From contig JAAYJT010000011.1 in NCBI GenBank assembly GCA_012522795.1, positions 1 through 64,000 on the forward strand: 64,000 nucleotides of DNA, in the 5' to 3' direction. Below are positions 7,396-20,598 of the stretch, in pieces (the first letter of the stretch is position 1; the number at the start of each line of letters is the position of its first letter). This stretch comes from Bacteroidales bacterium. Lineage in GTDB: Bacteria; Bacteroidota; Bacteroidia; Bacteroidales; JAAYJT01. The notes beneath the pieces are model-generated. The model did no database searches, had not been told where the DNA came from, and saw only the letters and a program-made list of their open reading frames with translations. The translations under genes and the position numbers were made by a program.

Positions 7396-8421
7396 ATGAC
7401 TTATACAGCAGATCAGATTGCCAAATTCCTGAATGGCACAATTGAGGGTGATCCGAATGTGAGCATACACAAATTATCAAAAATTGAATCAGGTGAGCCC
7501 GGTTCACTCACATTTCTGGCAAACCTTTTATATATTCCTTATATATATACTACACAGGCAAGTATTGTTATAGTTTCTAAAAGCTTTATACCCGAACAAA
7601 AGATTACAAGCACCTTAATAAAGGTTGATAATGTTTATGATGCATTTGCAAGGCTTTTAGAAATATATGATAAAGCAAAATTTAATAAAAAAGGAGTGTC
7701 AGCCAACGCTGCTGTTTCAGAAACCAGTACTATTGGAAATGAAGTTTATATAGGCGATTTTACTGTAATAAGTGATAATGCGGTCGTAGGGCACAATGTG
7801 AAAATATTCCCACAGGTCTTTATTGGACCCAACGTAAATATAGGAGATGATACGATTATATATCCCGGGGTGAAAATCCTTAATGATTCAGTGATTGGCA
7901 AGAATTGTATTATTCATGCGGGAGTTATAATTGGAGGAGATGGATTTGGATTTGCACCTCAGGAGGATAGTAATTACAGGAAAGTTGCACAGATCGGAAA
8001 TGTTATAATTGAAGATAATGTTGAGATTGGTTCGAACACAACAATTGACCGGGCTACATTGGGTTCCACCATTATTCGCAGAGGCGTAAAACTTGATAAT
8101 CTTATTCAGGTAGCTCATAATGTGGAAATTGGAGAAAATACTGTAATTGCAGCACAAACCGGAATTTCAGGAAGCACCAGAATTGGTAAAAACTGTATGC
8201 TAGGTGGTCAGGTGGGTATAGTAGGGCATATTACAATTGCCGATAACGTTAAAATTGGTGCCCAATCGGGAATTTCATCAAGCATACGAAAACCCGGGCA
8301 AATTGTAATAGGTACGCCTGCCATTGACGCTTCAGTTTTTAAAAAATCAGCAGTATATTTTAAAAATCTAAACCAGCTTGCTGATGATATTCAAAAATTG
8401 AAAAAGAAAATTTTTGAATAA
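7396..8421 (+). CDS. lpxD: UDP-3-O-acylglucosamine N-acyltransferase
   Basis: It adds the N-linked hydroxyacyl chain from acyl-ACP to UDP-3-O-acyl-glucosamine, the third step of lipid A synthesis. The 341-residue protein shows an N-terminal LpxD uridine-binding domain (~1-100; PGSLTFLAN) and a long left-handed β-helix of hexapeptide repeats (~100-310). The family's active-site stretch [17 protein letters not shown] is present, with the catalytic His in HN(V)EIG just downstream ([14 protein letters not shown]). It heads the run lpxD, lpxC-fabZ, lpxA. A second LpxD-type gene lies at 12235-13161. Confidence 0.93.
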   Translation: MTYTADQIAKFLNGTIEGDPNVSIHKLSKIESGEPGSLTFLANLLYIPYIYTTQASIVIVSKSFIPEQKITSTLIKVDNVYDAFARLLEIYDKAKFNKKGVSANAAVSETSTIGNEVYIGDFTVISDNAVVGHNVKIFPQVFIGPNVNIGDDTIIYPGVKILNDSVIGKNCIIHAGVIIGGDGFGFAPQEDSNYRKVAQIGNVIIEDNVEIGSNTTIDRATLGSTIIRRGVKLDNLIQVAHNVEIGENTVIAAQTGISGSTRIGKNCMLGGQVGIVGHITIADNVKIGAQSGISSSIRKPGQIVIGTPAIDASVFKKSAVYFKNLNQLADDIQKLKKKIFE

Positions 8422-8611
8422 TTCCCAAGGACCTTCTTATTTTTTTAATATTCAAATCCTTAAACTTTGATTCTAACAATGCTTCTATCTCTAGGGGAGA
8501 TATTGTTCATGAGTGTTTTATGTGTGTGTTGATGTGCTCTGTTTATAATCACAAGGTTTCTATAACATAAATTCAAACTTTTTGACTTCATGTGGTACAT
8601 TTAAATTTTTA

Positions 8612-8619
8612 TACCTTTG
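8612..8619 (+). promoter_or_regulatory. -7 promoter element of lpxC-fabZ, predicted leaderless
   Basis: TACCTTTG ends only 6 nt before the ATG at 8626. It overlaps the in-frame TTG at 8617, arguing against that as the start. With transcription starting a few bases after the box, the mRNA would have almost no leader. No clear -33 TTG was seen. Confidence 0.55.
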
Positions 8620-8625
8620 CCGACT

Positions 8626-10026
8626 ATGAAAGAGAAACAGAAAACTATAAAGCAGCCGGTATCTGTATCAGGTGCTGGATTGCATACGGGTAAAACAGTA
8701 ACACTTACTTTTAAACCAGCACCCGAAAATCATGGTTTAAAGTTTCAACGTATTGATCTTGAAGGTCATCCGGTTGTTAATGCAAGTGTTGAGAATGTTG
8801 TTGACACCAATCGTGGTACCAGCCTCGAACAAAACGGGGTTCGCATAAACACGGTTGAACATGTCCTCGCAGCATGCGTGGGTATGGGAATTGATAATAT
8901 GATAATTAAGCTGGACGGTATTGAGACTCCAATACTCGACGGAAGTGCCAGACAATATATTGAAGCAATTGAAAAGGTTGGGATTATAGATCAAAAAGAA
9001 GAAAAAATATGGTATGAGCTCGATTCAAACATATCTTATACAAATCCGGATCATAAGATTGAATTATTGGCAATTCCAAGTAATGAATATAGGATCTCAG
9101 TAATGATTGATTATGATGAGGATGTACTTGGAACACAAAATGCCATTCTTAATAAAATAAGTGATTTTAAATCGGAAATAGCATCATGCCGTACTTTTGT
9201 ATTTCTTCACGAACTGGAGTACCTGATCCATAATAACCTTATAAAAGGCGGGGACCTTAACAACGCTATAGTATTTGTAAACCGTTTGATTGGCCAGGCT
9301 GAACTTGACCGTTTGGCGCAGTTTTTTAATAAGCCGAAGATTGAAGTTCTTAAAGAAGGCATTCTTAATAATCTGGAACTATATTTCCCAAACGAACCAG
9401 CACGTCACAAGTTGCTTGATGTGGTAGGTGATCTTGCTTTAATAGGTGTGCCATTAAAAGCTCATATAATTGCCAGTCGACCTGGGCATACTTCAAATGT
9501 TCAGTTTGCTAAACTGATAAAAAAACATATCAGAGAAGTGTCCAAGCAACCTCTTGCTCCATATTATGACCCCGGCAAGCCACCATTATTTGATATTAAT
9601 CAGATAAAGAGGATATTACCGCATCGCCCGCCGTTTCTTTTAGTTGATAAAATCCTTGAGATCGGTGAAGATTATATAATTGGCATGAAAAACGTTACAA
9701 TGAACGAACCATTCTTTATAGGTCATTTCCCTGACGAACCACTCATGCCGGGAGTATTACAGGTTGAGGCTCTTGCCCAGACTGGGGGTGTTTTTGTTTT
9801 AAACAGTGTTCCTGATCCTGAAAATTACAATACTTATTTTTTAAAAATTGAAAATGTAAGATTCCGTCAGAAAGTAGTGCCAGGTGATACTTTAATATTT
9901 AAACTTGAGCTTTTGTCACCTTTCCGGCGTGGAATTTGTAATATGAAAGGAACAGCCTGGGTAGGAAGAAAAATTGTTACCGAAGCCAATCTTATGGCTC
10001 AAATTGTTAAGAAAACCGATTATTAA
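8626..10026 (+). CDS. lpxC-fabZ: Bifunctional LpxC deacetylase / FabZ dehydratase
   Basis: This fusion combines UDP-3-O-acyl-GlcNAc deacetylase, the committed zinc-dependent step of lipid A synthesis, with 3-hydroxyacyl-ACP dehydratase of fatty acid elongation. LpxC (~1-305) shows SVSGAGLHTGK, the metal ligand TVEHVLAA, the ligand pair HKLLDVVGDLALIG and RPGHTSNVQFA. FabZ (~320-466) shows ILPHRPPFLLVDKI with the catalytic His and FIGHFPDEPLMPGVLQVEAL with the catalytic Glu. Such fusions are typical of Bacteroidetes and couple 3-hydroxyacyl-ACP use between the two pathways. ATG 8626 is preferred over TTG 8617 because of the promoter. lpxA follows 24 nt later. Confidence 0.95.
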   Translation: MKEKQKTIKQPVSVSGAGLHTGKTVTLTFKPAPENHGLKFQRIDLEGHPVVNASVENVVDTNRGTSLEQNGVRINTVEHVLAACVGMGIDNMIIKLDGIETPILDGSARQYIEAIEKVGIIDQKEEKIWYELDSNISYTNPDHKIELLAIPSNEYRISVMIDYDEDVLGTQNAILNKISDFKSEIASCRTFVFLHELEYLIHNNLIKGGDLNNAIVFVNRLIGQAELDRLAQFFNKPKIEVLKEGILNNLELYFPNEPARHKLLDVVGDLALIGVPLKAHIIASRPGHTSNVQFAKLIKKHIREVSKQPLAPYYDPGKPPLFDINQIKRILPHRPPFLLVDKILEIGEDYIIGMKNVTMNEPFFIGHFPDEPLMPGVLQVEALAQTGGVFVLNSVPDPENYNTYFLKIENVRFRQKVVPGDTLIFKLELLSPFRRGICNMKGTAWVGRKIVTEANLMAQIVKKTDY

Positions 10027-10050
10027 TACCATACATTATTATATATAGTA

Positions 10051-10854
10051 ATGAATCAACCACTGGCATATGTTCACCCGGAGGCAAAAATTGCAGAAAA
10101 TGTTGTAATTGAGCCATTTGTTAATATCCAAAAGAATGTTGAAATTGGCGAAGGTACCTGGATAGGTTCAAATGTAACAATAATGGAAGGGGCGCGTATT
10201 GGAAAAAACTGTCGTATTTTCCCTGGAGCTGTTATTTCTGCAATTCCTCAGGATTTGAAATTTGATGGTGAGGATACAATCGTTAAAATTGGCAATAACG
10301 TTACAATCCGTGAATTTGTTACTGTGAACCGTGCTACCAAAGCTAACTGGGAAACAGTGGTGGGTGATAACACACTCTTAATGGCATATGTTCATATTGC
10401 TCACGATTGCATAATAGGAAAGAACTGCATTCTGGCTAATGTGGTCAATCTTGCCGGACATATTGTAATTGACGATTGGGCAATTCTTGGCGGACTTACT
10501 GCCGTACATCAGTTTGTTCATATAGGTTCGCATGTGATGATAGCAGGTGGATCGCTTGTGCGCAAGGATGTACCGCCGTTCACAAAAGCAGCACGTGAAC
10601 CACTGTCTTATGCAGGCATCAATTCAATAGGATTGCGTAGAAGAGGATTCAGCAATGAAAAGATTAATGAAATCCAGAACATTTACCGACAGATATATCT
10701 TGAGAATAATAATGTAACCCAGGCACTTCGCCTAATTGAAACCAATTTTCCTGTAACTCCCGAGCGTGATGAGATCCTAAATTTCATTACCGGTTCGCAA
10801 AGAGGCATTATGAAAGGACTCAGTAAGTATCAAGAAACGGAGTTAGAAGCTTAA
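10051..10854 (+). CDS. lpxA: Acyl-ACP--UDP-N-acetylglucosamine O-acyltransferase
   Basis: It catalyses the first step of lipid A synthesis, transfer of 3-hydroxyacyl from ACP to UDP-GlcNAc. The 267-residue length is usual. An N-terminal β-helix of hexapeptide repeats runs from VHPEAKIAENVVIEPF, with the catalytic His in AYVHIAHDCIIGKN and the family block HQFVHIGSHVMIAGGS. The C-terminal helical domain starts around residue 190 (GLRRRGFSNEKINEI). It lies 24 nt after lpxC-fabZ and is probably co-transcribed with it. Confidence 0.95.
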   Translation: MNQPLAYVHPEAKIAENVVIEPFVNIQKNVEIGEGTWIGSNVTIMEGARIGKNCRIFPGAVISAIPQDLKFDGEDTIVKIGNNVTIREFVTVNRATKANWETVVGDNTLLMAYVHIAHDCIIGKNCILANVVNLAGHIVIDDWAILGGLTAVHQFVHIGSHVMIAGGSLVRKDVPPFTKAAREPLSYAGINSIGLRRRGFSNEKINEIQNIYRQIYLENNNVTQALRLIETNFPVTPERDEILNFITGSQRGIMKGLSKYQETELEA

Positions 10855-10937
10855 CAAGTTTGTAACTTAATGGTGCAGGAAAGAATAATCTGGCTTTTTT
10901 AATAATTTAGCCTTGTTTCTATAAATCATTCATTTTT

Positions 10938-11558
10938 ATGAAAATTATCCTTGAAAGCCTCGGAAAGCGTTTTAATAAACAATGGATATTTGATGGGCTG
11001 AATTATGAGTTCGAACTAGGTAAGCGTTATGCAATACTGGGCAGGAACGGTTCAGGTAAATCAACACTTCTGCAGATTATTGCCGGATTTCGCGTTCCAT
11101 CAAATGGAAAAGTGCTTTTTAAAGGTTTTGATAAGGATATTCCGGTTGATGTACATTATAAATATATCTCAATTGCAGCTCCTTATCTGGAACTTATTGA
11201 GGATTTCAATATTAGTGAACTCTTAAAATTCCATTTTGGTTTAAAACCATTAATTCCCAATATTGATATTGATGAAATTGAGTCTCTGCTTCAGATATCT
11301 GATATCCGGGGTAAACCGGTCAAGCAGTATTCATCGGGTATGAAGCAACGCCTGAAGCTGGCACTTGCTTTTTTTACCCATACTCCGGCACTTCTTCTTG
11401 ATGAACCATGTTCAAACCTTGATGCACATGGAATAAAATGGTATCGTGAATTATTGGCCAGTTATTCGGCTGAAAGATTAACGGTGATTTGTTCAAATCA
11501 TCAGGAAAATGAGTACTTTCCGGTTGATAAGATGATTGAAATAGAACATTATAAGTAA
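10938..11558 (+). CDS. ABC transporter ATP-binding protein
   Basis: A 206-residue stand-alone ATPase domain with Walker A (GRNGSGKST, ~36-44), the signature motif (YSSGMKQRLKLALAF, ~131-145), Walker B (ALLLDEP, ~151-157) and the H-loop (CSNHQEN). There is no permease partner beside it. Its position between lpxA and efp hints at a general or lipid-related export role, but the sequence does not show a substrate. The gap of 83 nt to lpxA contains no clear promoter or terminator. Confidence 0.88.
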   Translation: MKIILESLGKRFNKQWIFDGLNYEFELGKRYAILGRNGSGKSTLLQIIAGFRVPSNGKVLFKGFDKDIPVDVHYKYISIAAPYLELIEDFNISELLKFHFGLKPLIPNIDIDEIESLLQISDIRGKPVKQYSSGMKQRLKLALAFFTHTPALLLDEPCSNLDAHGIKWYRELLASYSAERLTVICSNHQENEYFPVDKMIEIEHYK

Positions 11559-11588
11559 ACTAAGCTGTTTTAATCTGGCAAAATTTAG

Positions 11589-11596
11589 TAATTTTG
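11589..11596 (+). promoter_or_regulatory. -7 promoter element of efp
   Basis: TAATTTTG matches the consensus, 36 nt before the efp ATG. No clean -33 TTG was seen. Confidence 0.5.
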
Positions 11597-11632
11597 CACG
11601 CTTTTTAGAAAAAATTAAATCTCTTATTCTTT

Positions 11633-12199
11633 ATGGCTACAACAGCAGATTTTAGAAATGGTCTATGTATCGAGTTTAATGGTGAATTGTATTCGATAGT
11701 TGAATTTCAGCATGTGAAACCTGGTAAAGGTGCAGCTTTTGTCAGAACAAAACTGAAGAATCTTAAAACCGGGAAGGTGGTTCCCAATACTTTTAATGCC
11801 GGTGTTAAGATTGACGTTGCAAGAGTTGAAAGACGCCAGTATCAGTTTTTATATAAGGATGAGTCAGGTTATCATTTCATGCATAATGAAACCTTTGAAC
11901 AAACATTCATTAATGAAGAAATGATAAGCGCACCTGATCTACTTAAAGAGGGACAGGAGGTTGAAATATCTTTTCATGCTGATACTGAAACACCACTCAC
12001 GTGCGATTTGCCGCCTTTCGTTGAGCTTGAAATAGTCTATACCGAACCTGGTGTTAGAGGCGATACTGCTACCAATGCCATGAAGCCTGCTACACTTGAA
12101 ACAGGTGCAATAGTCAATGTGCCTCTATTCATTGATGTCGGCGAGCGCATTAAGGTAGATACCCGTACAAATACTTATTCTGAACGTGTGAAGAGCTGA
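11633..12199 (+). CDS. efp: Translation elongation factor P
   Basis: EF-P enters ribosomes stalled at consecutive prolines and promotes peptide bond formation. The 188-residue protein has the three β-barrel domains: the KOW-like N-terminal domain, a middle OB domain ([19 protein letters not shown]) and the C-terminal OB domain ([19 protein letters not shown]). The loop tip [10 protein letters not shown] places Lys32 at the residue modified in other bacteria. No modification enzyme such as EpmA is in this window. An LpxD paralogue follows 36 nt later. Confidence 0.96.
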   Translation: MATTADFRNGLCIEFNGELYSIVEFQHVKPGKGAAFVRTKLKNLKTGKVVPNTFNAGVKIDVARVERRQYQFLYKDESGYHFMHNETFEQTFINEEMISAPDLLKEGQEVEISFHADTETPLTCDLPPFVELEIVYTEPGVRGDTATNAMKPATLETGAIVNVPLFIDVGERIKVDTRTNTYSERVKS

Positions 12200-12234
12200 T
12201 AAACCTGATATTCTATCCTTCTTCCTGAAGTAAT

Positions 12235-13161
12235 ATGCAATTCATTTCCCCAACTACTCTTAAGGAACTTGCTGATTTTTTGTCTGCAGACTTCGATGGC
12301 AATCCTGATCACGTAATAAGCGGTATCAATGAAATTCATATGGTACAGCCCGGCGATATTACGTTTGTTGATCACCCCAAGTATTATAAAAAAGCTCTTG
12401 GGTCAGAAGCAGATACTATCATTATTAATTCAAAGGTGGAAAAACCTGAAGGTAAAGCTCTGATTTTTTCAGATGATCCATTTACTGATTACGTGAAAAT
12501 CGTGAAAAGATACAGACCTTTTGTTCCTGCTAATAAAATGATTAGTTCTGAAGCCTGCATTGGTGAGGGAACAATAATCCAGCCAGGGGTATTTATTGGT
12601 AACAATGTGATCATAGGTAAAAATTGTCTGATCCATGCCAATGTCACTATATACGATCACAGCATTATTGGTGATAATGTGATTATACATTCAAATACTG
12701 TTATAGGAGCTGATGCATTTTATTTTCAGCGAAAACCTTCCGGATATTCAAAGATGGAGTCTTGTGGCAGAGTTATTATTGAAGATAATGTTGAAATAGG
12801 TGCATGCTGTACTATAGATAAAGGAGTATCAGGCGATACTGTTGTTGGCAATGGAACGAAACTCGATAATCATATACAGATTGGCCATGATACTGTGATT
12901 GGTAAGAATTGTTTGTTCGCTTCTGCTGTTGTAGTTGCAGGTGTTACCAAAATTGAAGATGACGTTGTATTGTGGGGGCAGGTGGCAGTTCAAAAAGATA
13001 TTATTATTAAAAAAGGAGCTATAGTACTGGCAACATCAGCAGTTGATAAGACTCTTGAAGGTAACAGAGTGTATTTTGGGGTACCTGCAATAGAAGCTCG
13101 GCGCAAGTGGAGAGAGCTTGCTGCATTAAGACAATTGCCGGAATTAATACAACAATTGTAA
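12235..13161 (+). CDS. LpxD-like N-acyltransferase paralogue
   Basis: The 308-residue protein has the LpxD layout: an N-terminal uridine-binding-like domain (VQPGDITFVDHPKYY) then hexapeptide β-helix (~100-290). It differs from the LpxD at 7396 in the active-site region: GADAFYFQRKPSGYSKME replaces the GGDGFGFAP stretch, though the His of NHIQIGHDTVIGKN remains. It may be a second lipid A N-acyltransferase or an acyltransferase for another UDP-sugar. It directly follows efp and is the last gene before the rRNA operon. Confidence 0.85.
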   Translation: MQFISPTTLKELADFLSADFDGNPDHVISGINEIHMVQPGDITFVDHPKYYKKALGSEADTIIINSKVEKPEGKALIFSDDPFTDYVKIVKRYRPFVPANKMISSEACIGEGTIIQPGVFIGNNVIIGKNCLIHANVTIYDHSIIGDNVIIHSNTVIGADAFYFQRKPSGYSKMESCGRVIIEDNVEIGACCTIDKGVSGDTVVGNGTKLDNHIQIGHDTVIGKNCLFASAVVVAGVTKIEDDVVLWGQVAVQKDIIIKKGAIVLATSAVDKTLEGNRVYFGVPAIEARRKWRELAALRQLPELIQQL

Positions 13162-13252
13162 AAGTTTTTGAAAATAATAAAAAAATAATGAATTTGATAG
13201 TCTTGATATTGAATGAATTAAAGAAAATGAGAAAAATATTTTCAAAAAATGC

Positions 13253-13281
13253 TTGTGGGAATAGAAATAGTTGTATCTTTG
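13253..13281 (+). promoter_or_regulatory. rRNA promoter P1
   Basis: TTG at 13253-13255, 18-nt spacer, TATCTTTG at 13274-13281. It is preceded by AAAAAATGC, also found before P2. Confidence 0.75.
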
Positions 13282-13372
13282 CACCCGCTTTTGAAAAACA
13301 AAGTTCATTGAAAAGCTAATTACCAAATTTAGTGGAAGTATTAATAAAAAGTAAGATTTTTTATAAAAATGC

Positions 13373-13402
13373 TTGGTAGTAATATTAAATGTGCTATCTT
13401 TG
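13373..13402 (+). promoter_or_regulatory. rRNA promoter P2
   Basis: TTG at 13373-13375, 19-nt spacer, TATCTTTG at 13395-13402. The -7 box is the same 8-mer as P1. Confidence 0.8.
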
Positions 13403-13464
13403 CAGTCCCAAACTTAGGAGAAAGATATTTTTGAGTTGATGGGAGAAAAAAAATACTATTTAGT

Positions 13465-13493
13465 TTGGTATATTAAAAAAAATATTAATTTTG
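13465..13493 (+). promoter_or_regulatory. rRNA promoter P3
   Basis: TTG at 13465-13467, 18-nt spacer, TAATTTTG at 13486-13493. It is the promoter nearest to the 16S gene. Confidence 0.75.
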
Positions 13494-13628
13494 CAGCCCT
13501 TTTCGTTTTTTGAAAAGGCATACAAAAAAGTTCTTTGAAAGTTTGAAGTGATACTTTAGCAGCAAATATCCTTTTAATATTAATGTTAAATTGAAGAGTA
13601 AAACCTGAGATATTAAGATCAAATTTTT

Positions 13629-15153
<1,525 letters not shown>

Positions 15154-15289
15154 CTAGAGTGGTTTTACCTCTTATCCTGAATATTCAGGATGATATTTGC
15201 TGCAACACTTCAAATTATTGTTCTGATTTTAATCCCAAATGAGTATGTGTATGCTCTTTGTCTAGCAAGAGCAAAAGGATTTAAATAAT

Positions 15290-15363
15290 AGTCCCGTAGC
15301 TCAGTTGGTTAGAGCACTACACTGATAATGTAGGGGTCAGCAGTTCAAATCTGCTCGGGACTA
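15290..15363 (+). tRNA. tRNA-Ile (GAT)
   Basis: A full cloverleaf of 74 nt. The acceptor AGTCCCG/CGGGACT, D arm GCTC/GAGC, anticodon stem CTACA/TGTAG and T stem AGCAG/CTGCT all pair. The anticodon loop CTGATAA gives GAT. CCA is not encoded, so the cca gene product at 53595-55019 would add it. It lies in the 16S-23S spacer. Confidence 0.97.
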
Positions 15364-15378
15364 CATCATCGCTCAAAT

Positions 15379-15452
15379 GGGGAATTAGCTCAGCTGGCTA
15401 GAGCACTAGCTTTGCAAGCTAGGGGTCAAGGGTTCGAATCCCTTATTCTCCA
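15379..15452 (+). tRNA. tRNA-Ala (TGC)
   Basis: A full cloverleaf of 74 nt. The acceptor GGGGAAT/ATTCTCC, anticodon stem CTAGC/GCTAG and T stem AAGGG/CCCTT pair. The loop TTTGCAA gives anticodon TGC. The order Ile-Ala in the rRNA spacer is the common bacterial arrangement. CCA is not encoded. Confidence 0.97.
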
Positions 15453-15507
15453 CAAAATGATTTGTAATTGAAGATTAAAAATTTTATCTCAATTTTAAAA
15501 ATCAGAA

Positions 15508-15517
15508 AGTTCTTTGA
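15508..15517 (+). promoter_or_regulatory. boxA-like antitermination site before 23S
   Basis: AGTTCTTTGA repeats the string upstream of the 16S gene (around 13529-13538). It is inferred to be an rRNA antitermination signal from its position ahead of both large rRNAs. Confidence 0.5.
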
Positions 15518-15587
15518 CATATTGAAAGAAAATACAACGAGCCAATCTGTAATTATCCCAAGATAATAAAGATTAAAAAATATTAAG

Positions 15588-18486
<2,899 letters not shown>

Positions 18487-18553
18487 AATAAAAACAGTTA
18501 GGTCTGTACTTGTTGTATTTTCTTTCTTGATATGTCATATGATATTGAAAATT

Positions 18554-18664
<111 letters not shown>

Positions 18665-18673
18665 TATACAAAG

Positions 18674-18700
18674 ACCCCGTCAATTTTGGCGGGGTTTTTT
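18674..18700 (+). terminator. Terminator of the rRNA operon
   Basis: An ACCCCG/CGGGGT stem, extended to 8 pairs with one G-T wobble, is followed by a T run immediately after 5S. Confidence 0.9.
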
Positions 18701-18734
18701 GTTTGTAGATAATCGTATTGTTATTGCACTGAAT

Positions 18735-20552
18735 TTATAATCCAAGAAAATACTGCTGATAAATATTGAAAAATGAAAATGCTTTGATGCTGGTTGAATC
18801 ATTTATACAAGCTTGTATGGGCGTTCGGCTGACATGATCCCATATGAATACATCGTCAGATGTTAGAAAACCAAAACCATCATTGAAAGCATAATAAGTG
18901 AAAGGATTAGAAGAGGAAGCAATTAAATCCTGCGAAAACCTGAATTCTTCGGTTTCAAGGTTCAACCTGGCAAGCAGAGTTTTAGCCAGGTCAGTCTGAG
19001 AACCAGTACGATCAATAATCCCTTTAGTTTTTAGTGCGCCACCAAGCCAAAGCATAGGAACGGCAAATTTTAGTGGTTCGTAATAGGGTGTATTGTCTGG
19101 CAGGCGGTGTCCGTGATCAGCAAGAATAATGAACAATGTGTTGTCGTATATGGGTTTCGTTCTGACTTTCTGAAAAAAATCAGCAAGACAGAAGTCGGTA
19201 TAAGCAATACTACTTAGGAATCTTTCATTTTTAGTATTTCCGGGAAATCTTGGCTCGCAAGGGATATCAAAAGGTTCATGACTACTGAGAGTAAAAATTA
19301 CCCGAAAAAATGGACTGGATGTTGTATCGAGATCAGTACTGAGGCGCTCAAATACATATTCATCATGCACTCCCCATTTTGATTTTTTTAGCGATCCTGG
19401 AAAATCATTCTGAGAAATAATATTCTGGAATCCGGATTGGTATAAATATGCTCTGATATTTGAAAAATCTATATCTCCTCCATAATAGAATGTTGAATGA
19501 TAACCGTCTGCTCTCAGGTGTCTGGTAATTGAAGGAAGTTTTGATACTTTCGAAACGCTTTTTATAACAGACTGTGAGGATTGGGCAGGAAATCCGCTAA
19601 GGATAGCAATTAGCCCTTTGTTGCTTCTATCGCCTGAGGCATAAAATTGGGTAAAAAGTAATCCTTCTTCTGCTAAGCTATTCAAACCAGGAGTGATATC
19701 ATTTAAGCCTCCAAGAGGTTCAACAACTTTAGAGGTAAAGCCCTCAAGTATGATCATTACAATATTTGGGCGTGAATTGTTAAGCACATTAATGGCATCA
19801 CCATTTTCAGCCATAATATTTTCAAAAACCTGTTTAGCTGTTTCATCCTGAATATATTCAGGATATTTTCTATTCATACTTTCTGATTTAAGCACGCTGT
19901 GCAAAAAATTCCATCCTACGTTTAGTGCAGCATGGTTGTAAAAAACCTGATGACTGAAATATACTTTTCCAGGATTCATGGAAGCCAGACCAAAACCACC
20001 GCGGATAGGGATTATATTGGTTGCAGCAATCAGAAGAAACAGAAGAACATTAAGCCAATGTGTTTTTTTCGGTTTGATCTTATGTACAAAAATATTAAAA
20101 CAATAATACGAACTAGCAAAAATTATCAGCACTCCTGAAATGAAAAACACTAACTGTTTGGTTTCCAGTGATGCCATTGCTTCTCGGGGCGACATCAGGA
20201 AAAAAAGGGGAGTAGCATCAATCCTGAATTGCCAATGACGATAAAGCTCCATATCGGCAAGTATGATGACTGAAAACCCCAATAATATAAAAGCACTGTA
20301 GGTTTTTATGATCAGCCCTGTGATTTTACCGGAGAAGAAAAATATTCCGGTAGTCAATGATGCAAGCATCACCAGATATCCAGTCATTGAAGCATCCATT
20401 TTAATGCCAGAATAAAAGATATTAATCCAGTCTTTAATCGGAATGGAGAAAGACTTTTCGTGATGATAAAGCAAAAAGAGTAATCGGGCAAGAATGAAAA
20501 AGACCATCCAGAATATGGTGTAGCGTAATAAATATATAAGCCTGGTCTTCAC
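18735..20552 (-). CDS. LtaS-like membrane sulfatase-fold transferase
   Basis: The 605-residue protein has about five transmembrane helices in the first ~200 residues, then an extracytoplasmic sulfatase-fold domain (~260-570). Metal-site motifs are present: NIVMIILEGF at the start of the domain and ILADHGHRLP near its end. In lipoteichoic acid synthases and their relatives a threonine is the nucleophile; the matching segment here reads GDRSNKGLIAILSGFPAQ, with Ser apparently in that place. The substrate is unknown; relatives move phosphoglycerol or phosphoethanolamine onto glycans or lipids. Gram-negative envelope decoration is a reasonable guess. Confidence 0.82.
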   Translation of the reverse strand: MKTRLIYLLRYTIFWMVFFILARLLFLLYHHEKSFSIPIKDWINIFYSGIKMDASMTGYLVMLASLTTGIFFFSGKITGLIIKTYSAFILLGFSVIILADMELYRHWQFRIDATPLFFLMSPREAMASLETKQLVFFISGVLIIFASSYYCFNIFVHKIKPKKTHWLNVLLFLLIAATNIIPIRGGFGLASMNPGKVYFSHQVFYNHAALNVGWNFLHSVLKSESMNRKYPEYIQDETAKQVFENIMAENGDAINVLNNSRPNIVMIILEGFTSKVVEPLGGLNDITPGLNSLAEEGLLFTQFYASGDRSNKGLIAILSGFPAQSSQSVIKSVSKVSKLPSITRHLRADGYHSTFYYGGDIDFSNIRAYLYQSGFQNIISQNDFPGSLKKSKWGVHDEYVFERLSTDLDTTSSPFFRVIFTLSSHEPFDIPCEPRFPGNTKNERFLSSIAYTDFCLADFFQKVRTKPIYDNTLFIILADHGHRLPDNTPYYEPLKFAVPMLWLGGALKTKGIIDRTGSQTDLAKTLLARLNLETEEFRFSQDLIASSSNPFTYYAFNDGFGFLTSDDVFIWDHVSRTPIQACINDSTSIKAFSFFNIYQQYFLGL

Positions 20553-20598
20553 GAAAAACTTGTATTAGCTAGAAAAATACTATCATAAGCTGATTAGA

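Larger units (their letters stand above)
13162..13628 (+). promoter_or_regulatory. rRNA operon leader with three tandem promoters and boxA-like site
   Basis: The 467-nt gap carries P1, P2 and P3 (separate entries) and a boxA-like GTTCTTTGAAA at 13530-13540. The same AGTTCTTTGA string recurs at 15508-15517, just before the 23S gene, as expected for an antitermination signal repeated ahead of both large rRNAs. No gene is present; the short frames here run through the promoters. Confidence 0.8.
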
